Positions 44,410 through 56,443 of a stretch of DNA of 64,000 nucleotides are shown here, in pieces. Location of the stretch: NCBI GenBank assembly GCA_928212115.1, contig CAKMRJ010005634.1:175453746-175517745 (forward strand), in the 5' to 3' direction. The notes beneath the pieces were generated by a model. The model made no database searches. It saw only the letters and a list, made by a program, of their open reading frames with translations, and was not told the origin of the DNA. Positions within the stretch are counted from its first letter, which is position 1. Each line of letters opens with the position of its first letter. This stretch comes from Lactuca virosa. Its lineage: Eukaryota; Streptophyta; Magnoliopsida; Asterales; Asteraceae. The translations under genes and the position numbers were made by a program.

Positions 44410-46190
44410 TGTAACGCTCGATTCTAGGTATGTAATTATTTTCAAGTTGTTCATGGATTATCATTGAACCCCGCGTGTTCAAGCCTCAACACGACGTGGA
44501 GTTAGGACTTTGGCCAGCGGAGTTTAATGAATCAACACGGCGTGTTGGCGGTAGGGAAGGAAACCCTAATTTTTAGGGTGTTCCCCCTTATTTAAAGGCC
44601 TTAAGTGCTCATGGATGGCCTCCGTACCAGCCTCCATTGTCATTAAAACCCTAATTCAACCCATAAGCTTTATTGGTGGTGTTCTTAAGCCTTGAGTGGA
44701 TTCGTGTGGTTATTTTTCTCATTTCTAAGGTAAGCTTGAAGATTGAAGGTGTTTAGCTTGGAAGGAAGGTCATAGATATAGAATCTCTCCACTTGTTGTA
44801 GTCTCTTTGAGGTATCAAGTTCATACCTTGACTAGTAGATGTTTAGATCTCCTCATTTGGTGATTTGTTGTGTTATTAGCCCCTTTTTGGGTTGAAAAGT
44901 GTGAGAAGTCGTTTTTGGGTTTTGTTATTCTGGATCTGAGTTGCATTGGACCACTTAATCTTAAAGGTGCAAGCTTTATGAGAAGAATTGGTCCCATGCA
45001 TGCATTAAGTTCCTTTTTTAAGCTTAAGATCTTCATTTAGGCATGCATAAATGTATAGTTGGCAACTTTACGTGGTTTTCTAGCTCAAGGAGGCTAGATT
45101 TGTTTTTTGGGGCTTTGACTCATGAGTTACTTGCTTATTGGTTAAGCCTTGTGCTATTAAGCCTTGGGGTTTGAGTTTTGCACCCTTTTTGGTAGTCCCT
45201 ATGGGTAAAGTTGGAAACTTTACCCTTCTAAGTCTCAATTGGGTTTAGATCTGAGCTTGGGAATCCTTGGAAACGAAGGAAACAACTTAATGTATTAAGT
45301 TGTTGGAACTCGAGGAAACACGGCGTGTTTTCAACGAAACATGGCGTGTTGGCTAGGATTTTCCCACCTGTGAGGATAAAGGGGAAACACAGCGTGGTAA
45401 AAGGGAACCACGGCGTGTTGGGTCAACATGGTCAGTTGACCTTGACTTTTGACTTTTTTCTTTGACCAAGTTTGACCTATAAGGGGGTGTTGAGGTATTT
45501 TGAGTTGTATCTAAGGGATTGTTACTATTTAGGTGTCAAGTAGAGCTGATATTCGAAGCCGGGACCTATTTAGCTATCGCTCAGATTTGGAGGTGAGTTT
45601 CCTCACTGGGTTTATTGGGTCTAAGGCACCAATTCCGGCCCTTATTGATTTTTCTAGGATGCTAGGAGTCTGCGTGACTGTTTCATGTGTTGTGTGCTGC
45701 TATGTATACCAGGCGAGGCTCAATGTCGGGTGAGGCCCGATGACTGGAACATATGCTAATGTTTATGATCATTATATGTGTTAGCATTACTATCTAATAT
45801 ATATTCTATGGTAGCGGGCGAGGCCCAGTGAAAGGCGAGGCCTGAGAATAACAGATCTGTAAACTGAGCGGAGCTCGATGCCGGGCGAGGCCCGATGAGG
45901 AGCGGGGGCCCAATATGTGATTTATTATGTATGTTATGGGGTAGTTTGGGGAACTCACTAAGATTTGTACTTACGGTTTTCAGTTTATGTTTCAGGTACT
46001 TCCAGTTCCAAGGGGAAGGGCTCGGGATGACTGAATTGCACACACCATATGGATTCTGTTTATGGGATAGACTCTATTTTTATGATGCTTGACATATTTA
46101 TTTTATTGGGCTGTATGAACAACGTTTTGGAATACTGTTTTTACTTGAATTAGAAATGAAATTGTAGGATCATGTTTTTGGGATGTTACA
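44410..46190 (+). repeat. 3' LTR of B
   Basis: 1781 bp, TGTAACGCTCG to GGGATGTTACA. Same elements as the 5' LTR: TATA TATTTAAAG at 44589, CACG...CGTG palindromes at 44470-44550 and 45310-45420, TTGAC array 45420-45475, donor 45593, GGGCGAGGCCCGATG array 45710-45910 and acceptor 45995. Compared with the 5' LTR it lacks a stretch in the first palindrome block. Confidence 0.94.
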
Positions 46191-46195
46191 CAATA

Positions 46196-47190
46196 AAGGT
46201 CCATTTCTTCTGGAGATGTTGGTTGTTGTTGGAACTGCGAATATTGTTGAAGACATGATCACACAAGGAATCAAGATGAAAGCAAACGATAAGAAGTGTG
46301 TGCGTGAATTACGTGGTGCTCTTCCACTAGTGGTTTACAACTATGTTCTTGGATGTTCGACTGCAAAGAAAAATTTGGGACACTTCGAAGGAGAAGTATC
46401 AAGGTAACGAGAAGACGAAGAAGAGTTTTTGTCACTCAATGTTTGTTAGAGTTAGGTGAATTCAAGCAAAATGATGGTGAATCAATTGAATAATATTATG
46501 ATCGATTAAATGAGTTGATCTTCAAATGTTCTCGTTATGGAGTTACTCGTTCGACACTGGAGTTTAATTTGACTTTTCTCATGGGGTTGCGAAGGGAATG
46601 GCGAAATATAAGTTTGATGATTAAAACACAGGAGAACTTTGATGGTTACTCACTATCGAATCATTACAATATCTTGAAAGCTCATGAAAATGTGGTTAAA
46701 GATATTGCTGAAGAAAAAAAATCAAGTTTGGGTGGACCATTGGCATTGGTATCGAAAGTCTCTACAAAGGAAGTTGAATATGATGAATAAGCTAAAGATG
46801 GTGAAGAAGGATTCTTGTTGAATTCTAATGATGAAGCAGTTGCATACTATTCAAACAACAAAGTCAAAACGTTTTTCAAAAAGTCATTCATTACAAAGTT
46901 CAAAAATAGTTCTGAGAGTAAGGGAGTGTCGACATCTGAAAAAAGTGTGAAAGAGGATTCGAAAGTTGAGAAGAAGGTGATAGATAGTTCGAATGAGAAA
47001 AAGAAAGAATCGAAATTGAAAGGTGATTCGGGTTATAATTGTAACTACTGTAATGGGTACAGTCTTTTTGCAAAAGACTGTATGCTGAGTAAAAAAGAAG
47101 AGAAGAAGGAAAAAGTTAAAGATGAAGCGTACTATGCGGAGAATCTTGATGAAATACGTTCTCGAACGAAGAATGTTTTACAATTATGAC
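46196..47190 (+). pseudogene. Copia A gag, C-terminal part
   Basis: Continues the gag cut at 29293. Reads KGPFLLEMLVVVGTANIVED, KKCVRELRGALPLVVYNYVL, FKCSRYGVTRSTLEFNLTFL, a Lys-rich region and the knuckle CNYCNGYSLFAKDC, in which the conserved His is Leu. Frame breaks are near 46407, 46500 and a TAA at 46788. It ends at TGA about 47188. No protease, integrase or RT follows, so copia A appears to be gag-only here. Confidence 0.85.
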
Positions 47191-47342
47191 ATGTCATTTA
47201 TGTTCTTAGTAAATTAACTAATGCAATATATCATCAAAATAATCTCTTTTGTGAAAGTTAATTTATAGAAAACTCAGATACTTTGGTTTTTGTGGGGATA
47301 TTAATCGACCCAAAGGTATGTTAATATTTGGCCGGTTAAACA
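47181..47342 (+). repeat. 162-bp direct repeat, copy 1
   Basis: Starts CAATTATGACATG at the end of copia A gag and ends GGTTAAACA. An apparently identical copy is at 47846-48007, and a piece of D-type LTR lies between. Confidence 0.93.
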
Positions 47343-47845
47343 AATTTAACACCAAGTAATCATAAGGAGTACCAGGTATGGGTCAGGTCATAGTATACAA
47401 ATTTAATATACCGTTTTCTAGTACAAAAACATACTTTTCAGATAGAACATTTAGTTAACTAAACTAGAAACTTATCAATAAAAAGGTTTAATTCATTTTA
47501 TTAAACCAGTATAACTTAAAGGACCTTTAGTGGTTAATTCTATAATACCTTAGTTTATACATCAGGGTTATATATAATTAATATCCGATAGGTAGTTGGA
47601 TGTGTGCTTTTCGCCTTACTTTCTGTTCCTTGTTTGGTTGTGGGCTTAGGGCGGATTCACACAATTAACTATCCGTTCGATGTTAGATTATATATAGCTA
47701 GTATAAACTAAGTGATTATAGAAGGAACTATTGTGGTTACCATTTTTACTAAAGGAAATATATGATTTTCTTAAAGAATGTTTTCATCAAATAAAGGAAC
47801 TATTACAGTTAACTCCGTAAGTACCGAATGAATACGCCAGGGTTA
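47343..47845 (+). repeat. Fragment of a D-type LTR between direct repeats
   Basis: From ACCAAGTAATCATAAGG (47351) to ACGCCAGGGTTA it matches 52011-52505 of the nearby D LTR with only a few differences. It contains one copy of the long hairpin module (about 47572-47710). It has no LTR ends or TSD of its own. Confidence 0.9.
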
Positions 47846-48007
47846 CAATTATGACATGTCATTTATGTTCTTAGTAAATTAACTAATGCAATATATCATC
47901 AAAATAATCTCTTTTGTGAAAGTTAATTTATAGAAAACTCAGATACTTTGGTTTTTGTGGGGATATTAATCGACCCAAAGGTATGTTAATATTTGGCCGG
48001 TTAAACA
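47846..48007 (+). repeat. 162-bp direct repeat, copy 2
   Basis: Same sequence as 47181-47342. It then continues (CATGTTTGATG...) as normal copia A spacer up to the D insertion at 48101. Confidence 0.93.
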
Positions 48008-49596
48008 CATGTTTGATGATAAATATGCGACAATATTTTAGGTTACATGTTATTAATAAGTCAATCCAAAGAAGATTTTTAATTAACATGAGTTATTGTC
48101 TGTGACAACCCGAAAATTTCTATCCAGTAAAGTCAATCAATCCAATCAAATGTCAGACTTGTTTCTGCTATCTTTTAGCATTGTTAGGGGTCTGTTTGAG
48201 GGTTCTAAGCCTAGTACACTTAAGGATTGGGTGTAGGGTTGTGTCAGCTTAAGTTCATTGGGTTGCAATCGAGCTGGAAACTCCATCACAAGGAGTTTAC
48301 GGCCGCAAACTAGGAGTTTACGGCCGTAAACTCTTGGTGGCCATGAACTCCTTCCCTCAAGTATAGATTTCCTTCATTTCTTCATCATTCTCCACATCTC
48401 CAAGGCTGAAACTCACTTCTCTCTCAAGTATCATCAAGAACACTTTGATTTCTCTTCATTTTTGTAAGTGATTCTTCCATTGTTTCTTGATATCCTTCTT
48501 GATCTTGTGAAACCCTTTAATAACATCCTTGAATTCATCACTTTTCCTTCAAGATCTTCAATTCTTCATCTTTTCACCAAGAACACCTACTTGTTCTTGG
48601 TCCGTGAACACCCTAAAGTCTTCCAAAGTGTGAGTATCTATTCTTTTATCTTGTTATCCATTAGAAGCTCTTGTATCCTCATAAGACCAACACCTTATAA
48701 GCATGAATCAAGATCCAAAATGCATCATTTTGGAGTGTTTACGGCCGTAAACATCATTAGGTGGCCGTAAACTCATCTCCCTTGGCCGTAAACTCAAGTG
48801 TGGCTGTGAACACACCTTCCTTTGGCCATAAACTCCCTTTAGTCAATCACATGTGATTGTAACACTTCATTCCAAGTGTTTCCTAGTCCCTAAGGTTGTT
48901 TCCTTGCATGTTAGTTATTTTAAACACTAATTACATGCCTATATATGCCATTATATGTCATTTAGGACTCGTCTGTGTCTCTGGAATTCATTCGTGGAAC
49001 TTCTCATCCTTATGCGAATCTTCAATTGAATCACCCCCATAAGGTGAGTTCATACCCCTATAATCAATCTTTTAAATGTTTTAAATGCTTTTAAGGGGGG
49101 GGGGGATAAAGTTGAACACAATGATAATTATGTAAATTTTTATCTGTGTTAAACACCATTTTAAAGGATTTCTTATGCTTTTATAAGTGATCAAATCATT
49201 TCAAAAACTCTTTTAAATTTATGTTACTTTGTTGTTTATAAAACTCTGTTTTCAAAGTACAATCATAATACAGTAGATAATCGAGTCTTTTCTACAAATC
49301 AAAGACAGTTCAAAACAAACATACTAGTAAACTATAATAGATATAGTTTAGGGGTTCAGAACATACTATACACTAGAACAGAAGGAACATACTATAGACT
49401 AGAACAGAAGGAACATACTACACTAATACAAGAACAATATAACATTAATGTGAGCCACTACTTCGTGGCATAGCAGTATACTATTGTGTCACGTTTTGTA
49501 ACCAGAGTCTCCTGGAGGGAGAGCGTGAGTTTGTGTATAGATCTATACGGAATTGACCATCCTACACCTTGCTGCTAGCTACAGTGGGACCTGCAG

Positions 49597-51441
49597 TGTA
49601 ACGACCCAATTTTACAAAGAAAATTTTCATTATATTTTTTCTTTCCTTTTAAAACCAAAGCCAATCCCCTAAACCATAAAATCCCAAAACATTTATTTTG
49701 AAATCAACATTCATTACTTCATTGTTTTCCTTTTTAAAACATCAGAGGGTCCCAAACACATCAAAAGAGAGATAGAGTGCACGCCACGTCATCACGCCTT
49801 GCTCTTGCCCTTAGGCTCAGAAGTACCTGAAACAAATCAACAACCTGTAAGCTAAATGCTTAGTGAGTTTCCCAGAGCATACCACACACATTCGCATACA
49901 TATATCCTGATAGCTAAAACTAAGCTATAAACATGCCACAAAAACTATGTAATACGATTCAACAAGAGTGTCATGGGCTACCCCACATGGTCTTACATCC
50001 AATGTCATGGGCTACCCCACATGGTCTTTACCTAGGACTGCCATGGGCTACCCCACATGGTCTTATATCCAATGCCACGGGCTCCCCCCGGGGTCTTCCA
50101 TACCAACATAATATCACACAACATATCAATTCATAAATGAATAACACACACATAACATGATCACATAATGGGCCGGCCTTGGTGCCGTAGACCCATAGGT
50201 ATGGTGAGAAGACTCACCGCCGTCCCATGAATACAATTACTGCCCTCCCAATAATCCACAACCTACCAACCTGAATAATAACAATAATATATAATCAATG
50301 ATAAGACCTTAAATTACCCAAGGAAAGGCCCAACCTTCAAACTCTACCCCCAAGGCCCAATTATCCCTTTCTTGCAAATTGGACCCCAAAATCCAAGTCC
50401 AATATCCTTAATGGGCCCCTTGGCCCAATAAGGCCCAACCAATAAGTCCTTGGCCCAAACAGATGAAAAGGCCTCAATCTTACAGAGTCCAAACAAGCTC
50501 ATCAGCCAAATGAGGCCCAAAGGCCCAAAACAGATTAGGGCCCATCTGAGTTGCGTACGTCCAGCGTACCTCCCTGGTACGCGCAGCGTACTGAGGGTCT
50601 AGTGACTACGCGCTGCGTACAGACAGTTACGCCCAACGTACAATCGTATTAAGCACTTTTCCCATTAAGTGCTTAATGCTCGAATCTCTCACGTCCAAAA
50701 GCTAGATCTAAGATTGAAAAGATGTCCCAAGGCATAAAGTTGGCAACTTTATGCCCTTGCATGTCTCATACACTCCCAACCACCCCATTAAGACCTTTTC
50801 AAGGTCTTTTACCCAAGCATAAGGTCACAACTCTCATCAAGCTTCCATTTTTATACTTCTAAATGACCATGGGACCTCAGATCTGACTTTCATATCAAAA
50901 GGGAAGGCTTAACTCAACAAAAGAGGTCCAAAGTTCATAAAAGGGACAAACCACCAAAACCCTAGCTAGATCTAAAGATTAGAAAGGAAAGATGCAAGCT
51001 TTTTACCTCCATAAGCTTTGCAAGATGCTTTTGGTGCAAGATCTTGAAGCACCCTCTTGATCCAAGCTTGCTTGACCACCCCTTCTTCTTGAAATACACA
51101 CAAAAAGGCCACAAATGCACTCTTTAAGGCCTAAGAATGATCTCACAAGGTTTCTAGGAGTATATGGACGTTCTAGGGCTGTGGAGGCTCTCTAGGGTTT
51201 AGTCCAAGGGACTTAAAGTTGTTTAAATAGGCCTCAAGTTCGGAAAAATTAGGGTTTGCGTCCCTGGCGCGTACGCCCCGCGTAACTCAAGGTACGCACG
51301 ACGTACCCTGAATTCCCCGCGACCATTTTTATGCGGTACGCTAAGCGTACACTTAAGTACGCCCAACGTACTTAAGGGACCAATTATGCAAACTTATCAT
51401 TTCTTAGGGTTTCAGGACATACCAGAATTTTGGATGTTACA
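49597..51441 (-). mobile_element. Solo LTR S4 in the D 5' LTR
   Basis: 1845 bp, TGTAACGACCC to TGGATGTTACA, with TSD TGCAG/TGCGG (one mismatch). Minus orientation: reversed TATA CCTATTTAAAC near 51230, GTACG...CGTAC palindromes at 51268-51378 and 50555-50645, the inverted repeat GGCATAAAGTTG/CAACTTTATGCC at 50731-50755, reversed donor (50216), a CCATG...CATGG array (49970-50100) and reversed acceptor (49827). Absent from the 3' LTR of D, so it is younger than D. Confidence 0.94.
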
Positions 51442-51803
51442 TGCGGTCTACGGATGACGAATGTCATACCATTTCGACGTCTTGAACGTCGTGTTTTACT
51501 AGTCAATCAAGTATGGTTATAACCTCATCACATTTTAACCTTAATTAACAAACGGGTTTTAAGGTAGTTAGTGCTTCAGTAGTCACTTTATACAACATTA
51601 CTGAATACTTTCATTTTCCCATTACATTCATATAGTGATCTTCTCACATAAAAGGCAATGCAAACTATTTTCTAGGAAAGATAGTCTTAGACTTGGGAAA
51701 ACTTACATCATTGAAAAAAGACAAACAGAATAGTCGAGTCTTAGTACATTCAGTTAGAAGGGGGCCTATAATGCTAACTTTATGATTCCCCGGTAGATAC
51801 ATT

Positions 51804-51807
<4 letters not shown>

Positions 51808-51880
<73 letters not shown>
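51808..51880 (+). repeat. (TA)n microsatellite in the D 5' LTR
   Basis: The same site in the 3' LTR (about 60186-60198) reads only GATATATTTATTAAT, so the tract expanded in the 5' copy after insertion. It disrupts the left arm of a hairpin module. Confidence 0.95.
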
Positions 51881-51883
<3 letters not shown>

Positions 51884-52231
51884 CGGGTCCAACAGACAGT
51901 AGGATGTGTGCTTTCCGCTTCATTTCTTGTTCCTTGTTTGGTTGTGGGCTTAGAGCAGATGCACCCAGTCTACTATCTATTCGATCTTAGCTATATATAT
52001 ATTCCGTATACACCAAGTAATCATAAGGAGTACCAGGTATGGGTCAGGTCATAGTATACAAATTTAATATACCGTTTTCTAGTACAAAAACATACTTTTC
52101 AGATAGAACATTTAGTGAACTAAACTAGAAACTTATCAGTAAAAAGGTTTAATTCATTTTATTAAACCAGTATAACTTAAAGGACCTTTAGTGGTTAATT
52201 CTATAATACCTTAGTTTATACATCAGAGTTA

Positions 52232-52370
52232 TATATAATTAATATCCGATAGGTAGTTGGATGTGTGCTTTTCGCCTTACTTTCTGTTCCTTGTTTGGTT
52301 GTGGGCTTAGGGCGGATTCACACAATTAACTATCCGTTCGATGTTAGATTATATATAGCTAGTATAAACT
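52232..52370 (+). other. Long hairpin module (type a) in the D 5' LTR
   Basis: Left arm ATATATAATT with GATAGGTAGTTGGATGTGTG pairs with CACACAATTAACTATC and ATTATATATAG on the right. The loop holds TTCCTTGTTTGGTTGTGG. Same module at 60557-60690 in the 3' LTR and at 47572-47710. Confidence 0.85.
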
Positions 52371-52503
52371 AAGTGATTATAGAAGGAACTATTGTGGTTA
52401 CCATTTTTACTAAAGGAAATATATGATTTTCTTAAAGAATGTTTTCATCAAATAAAGGGACTATTACAGTTAACTCCGTAAGTACCGAATGAATACGCCA
52501 GGG

Positions 52504-52614
52504 TTATATACAACGAAGATCTAACAAACAATGGGATGTTTACCTTCCGCCTCATTTCATGTTCCTTGTTTGGTTGTGGGCTTAGGGCAGATTCACACAA
52601 TCGATTGTTTGTTT
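52504..52614 (+). other. Long hairpin module (type c), cut by S5
   Basis: Left arm GATCTAACAAACAATGGGATG; the right arm (CACAATCGATTGTTTGTTT) is interrupted by S5 and finishes after 54754. The intact version is at 60830-60950. Confidence 0.85.
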
Positions 52615-54754
52615 TGTAACATACACGTTCAGTTACCGTGTTATGTAATTTTAAAAGTGAATAATATTATGAAATACTATGTGATTTTGATTATTGAGTT
52701 CTAACGGATAGTTTTTACTAGAATTAAAGTAAAACTATGTTTAGAATCATTCAGAATGTTTTGGAAGTCTTATGAGATTCCGAACAAAAGGCAAATATCG
52801 AAATTTAACGAAAATATAAATTTTGAAATAAGTAAAATTATATTCTTGAAAGTTGTAAAGAATCTCGTTAGAAACATTTAGGCGAAAACCTCATCGAAAT
52901 TCGAGTTATAACGAAGAAGTTATGACCAATCGAAGATTCGCGACAAAACCGGCACGACGCCGAATGACGTAAAAAGTGAGTTTTTGATAAACTACTTTTT
53001 AGCCTTGGTGATCTAAATGAAAGTCGTAGTATTTGTTAAACCGAGAATTTTCATAAAAAGAACGTCCAAATCTGACTTCGTATGAGAAAGTTATGATTTT
53101 TCTAAGTTTCGGAATAGCAGTAGACAGCTAAAAACTCGAAACAAAGATCGAGTGATTTTTAGCCGACGCAACCTAAATGAGAATCGAAGGTCTCGTCAAT
53201 ATTAGCACAACGGTAAAAAGACTGACGAAAACGGACATCAGATGAAGAAGTTATGAATTTTTAACGGATTTTCATGTCCCGGTCTGTTAAAAATAATGAT
53301 ATTAAAAATAAAATCAAAATAAGCCGACGGAGTCTAAACGAAATTTGTAGAGTATATTCCCGCCTACGCGTGTATATAAAGAGCGTCAAAAACGGAGCCC
53401 GTATGAGAAAGTTATGGCTTTTAGAAGTTCGGGGCACAAAATTCGAAAAAATTCCCGAAATCCGAGGAATTTCGCATGTGTGACGCGTGTCCGAACCGGA
53501 GACCCATCCGATGCACGGCCCAATAGTCTTCCGACGCGTGTACATCCTTTGGTCCGACGTGTGCCATCTCCGTGTCCTGTCCGAAGCGCGACGGCTGCCT
53601 CCCCTCCGAATCCGAGCCTCGCATCTGCTACCGCGTGGAGCCCTCTCAGCCGATGATCTTCGGTCTCGCACCCTATAAAAAAAAGGGGGGGTTGCGAGAT
53701 CTCCTAGTTTTGGTTAGAAATTCTTATACTTTTCACCTCTAAACCCGATTTCAAGCAACTTTTAATCCCCCGAAGCCCCGGGATCATACCAAACATCTGA
53801 ATTACGTTCCGAAGTGCCCGAAGACCCCGAAAAATTTATCTTTTCGGTTTTGAAGCTCAACCCTTGCAAGGACCGGTTTTCAAGAAAACTTCTGGTTTTC
53901 ATCGAAGAAAGCTAATTATAGTAATGAAGTGCTGCACAAATTACGATTTTACCCCAGATTAATTCACGATGAGTTCAATATATATGAACAATTATATGTT
54001 ATGTGTTATATGTGCTATGTGCTTTTCCGTTGTTATTATTTCTGCTATTTATGATAGCAAAGCTATACCTTTGACCATGTGATCAGTGAAAGGACTTAGA
54101 TTCACGGTGGTACTGGTATGTAATCTCTGGCCATGTAGAGCATGTCTCGTAAGAGAATGACTTCTATTCTATGGCATTGGCAGAAGGTTAGACAGGACTG
54201 AAAGCCTGAAATCTACCAAAATTTTTAATCAGAAAGTGTATGTCTTCTGTGCCATTTGGGCCGAAGCTTTATTGATGTATATCAAGTATGGAAATTGTTA
54301 TGTCTCATTGATTGTATATCTTTGAATCAAATCATTGATTGATATGGAAAGTTTGTCACATGATTCACATATGCCTTTGTTGTTCCTTGTTCCTCTTTGC
54401 TTCTGCCATATTGAAGTATATATATGGCATAACGTTATATTGTATCTATTATTGAACTCACTAAGCGTCACCGCTTACCCCTCTCAATGTTTAACAAATT
54501 GCAGGAGATAAGTAACCAGTATAATCGTATATTGTTGGAAGATTTTGAATAAATTGAAACTATTGTATTTTGTACTCATGTATGTATAAATTATAGTATC
54601 CTAGGAAGTTATGTAATATATAACACTTTGTAATAGTCGGTTTGTATCCAGTCTTATGTAAACAAGTTATCAATGTAAAATATTTGTTTTTATGAATATG
54701 CAAGTAGCATGTTTTGGAGTAACAATTGTCAAATATGAAAGTGTGGGTCTTTCA
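52615..54754 (+). mobile_element. Solo LTR S5 in the D 5' LTR
   Basis: 2140 bp, TGTAACATAC to GGTCTTTCA, flanked by perfect TSD TGTTT (52610-52614 and 54755-54759). It has repeated AAGTTATGANTTTT modules (about 52915, 53090, 53247, 53405) as in the E2 LTR, a TATA-like CCTATAAAA near 53672, branch-like ACTCACTAAG near 54455 and acceptor-like TTGCAG near 54505. Related to the E2 LTR family. Confidence 0.94.
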
Positions 54755-55218
54755 TGTTTGATCTAGATTCTATATAACTTGTATCCATGTAGTACTCATA
54801 GAAGGAATTGTAGAGTCTTTTTTTACTTGCATCCATCATATCAAAAGATATAGGATCTTCTAGAGGAACAGGCGAACTTTTCTAAAAGAACTTACAACTT
54901 ACTTTACATCACTAAAATACTTATGAACTCACCAGCTTAAATGTTGATCTATGCTTTCAAAATAACTTGTATTCTCAGGAGTCTAGTAGACAGGTACGCG
55001 CGCTGGGATACAGAAGATGGAGCATAGTAGCTTCATGTCTTGTTTTGTTATTTACTTTTGGAGTCTAACTTTTGTGAATCACATACTTTGTAAACATTTT
55101 AATATTAATGCAATGGTTGTTTGTTACTTTGATTACTATGATGCATGTGTTGTGATACTAAACATTATGTCCTCCGCCCCCGAACGTTTCCGTCGTTCCG
55201 GTTTGGGGGTGTGACAGA

Positions 55219-55230
55219 TTGGTATCAGAG
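55219..55230 (+). other. D primer binding site
   Basis: TTGGTATCAGAG two bases after the LTR; complement of initiator Met tRNA for 11-12 bases, then diverges. Confidence 0.88.
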
Positions 55231-56443
55231 AAATGTTTATAGTGAACTAAGTATATCAACCTATAAAAGATATACAACTATAAATGCAATGGGGCCGAAG
55301 TGCTCTGAATAAAAGTATATTTTAAAAATATAACGATATTCTTATAAAAATATGCATACCTTAATACATATATACATACTAGAACAAGTATCACAAGAAG
55401 AACAGAACATAAGTATTTAAAGGTTGAACACTGCGGTCAAACCTGGACAGTTATGTAATCATATCTGGGATCAATATAGCCTGATCAACTATATTCATTT
55501 GAGATATGACCGACATGTGTTTGGGAGCGATGTGGTGTTGCAACAGTCTTAAAACATACCTAAATTCTATACACAAGGGATTTCTAGATCAGAACATAAG
55601 GTTAAAATACTATAGGAGTATTTTATGATACTATAAGACAACAACAAGTTTAAAACATACCAAGTTCATTACATTAAAATACTATAGGAGTATTTTAGGC
55701 ACTATAAATAACATATGTGAAAATTTAAAAGACCCTTCTGGTAGGTCTATAATTCCGAAGTGTATACTCCCAAGGGTTTATATAATTAAGATTTTATAGA
55801 CTTAGAATTTGTGATCTATGCTTCACTTCCTGTTCCTTGTTTGGTTGTGGTTTTGAAGTAGGACCACTTATTTGAAGGTCTATTTAATCTTAAATTATAT
55901 ACAACTTGTATACATTGCGCAATTATATAAGGACTCAGTAAGGAACACCCCATAATGTTTCACGTAATCTCATAGATTCTTTAGACACTTCCATTCTCGC
56001 ACGACAAACCCAGATAGGTGTAACCACTCCATCATAGCAGTCAGCAGAGGAGTCAAGGAGGAACAAAAAGAGATTCAAGAAGAGTTTTCCAAGGAGGGAT
56101 CAGCCGAAGAAACTAAAACGCCCTATGCGTCACACTAATAAATAATAACCTTGATTGACTTAGTGAGCTAGTGGATACACTGCTCACATTATGTGTTAGG
56201 ATTATTTCTTTTTCATGTAACTGGTATCAGTTATTCAATTCACAGAAGTTCATTCGAGGATAGTCACTTCTGATTCATAAAGTTTATTTTATATAGACTT
56301 CCTTTATGAATTGTTTCCAGAACCCTATGAAAGTCAGGACCAGATACATTCAGAACTAGGATAACTTAGTATTTCAGCTTTCGGCTTATATCCACTGCTA
56401 TAGACTTATTTCCAGCTCATCTTTCTATTCTTTTTTTAGCAAG
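55231..56443 (+). other. D leader with hairpin module
   Basis: Non-coding. Contains a direct repeat AAAATACTATAGGAGTATTTTA (twice, near 55606 and 55675, itself palindromic around CTATAG) and a hairpin module at 55772-55915. Confidence 0.75.
55772..55915 (+). other. Long hairpin module (leader copy)
   Basis: TATATAATTAAGATT and ATAGACTT on the left pair with AAGGTCTAT and AATCTTAAATTATATA on the right. Loop contains TTCCTTGTTTGGTTGTGG exactly as in the LTR copies, but the arm sequence is different. Confidence 0.82.

Larger units (their letters stand above)
29294..46190 (+). mobile_element. Complete Ty3/gypsy element B, interrupted by copia C
   Basis: Two similar LTRs (29294-31108 and 44410-46190), primer site, gag, protease, RT, RNase H, integrase, chromodomain and polypurine tract, all on the plus strand. 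Target duplication CAACA (29289-29293) and CAATA (46191-46195) differs at one base. The host site is the gag of copia A. Element length without copia C is about 9 kb, normal for plant chromoviruses. Confidence 0.94.
48101..55216 (+). repeat. 5' LTR of D, with two nested solo LTRs
   Basis: TGTGACAACCC to GGGGGTGTGACA. Without S4 and S5 it is about 3.1 kb. It has TTTACGGCCGTAAA-type palindromes at 48297-48350 and 48735-48835, donor-like AAG/GTGAGT at 49044, an 11-G run at 49095-49105, the palindrome GTATAGATCTATAC near 49536, three hairpin modules and acceptor-like TTCTCAG at 54978. A (TA)n tract has expanded at 51808-51880. Confidence 0.94.

Noticed and set aside
48468..48770. 100-codon frame, also at 58675-58977
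   Set aside because: The frame is in both LTRs of D simply because the LTR is duplicated; it overlaps the leader and palindromes and has no domain.
53470..53660. CpG island or host promoter
   Set aside because: GC-rich stretch belongs to solo LTR S5 next to its own TATA; no gene follows.
53261..53678. Overlapping open frames on both strands, GC-rich, Arg-rich protein
   Set aside because: Inside solo LTR S5; frames on both strands reflect GC content, and no domain is recognisable.
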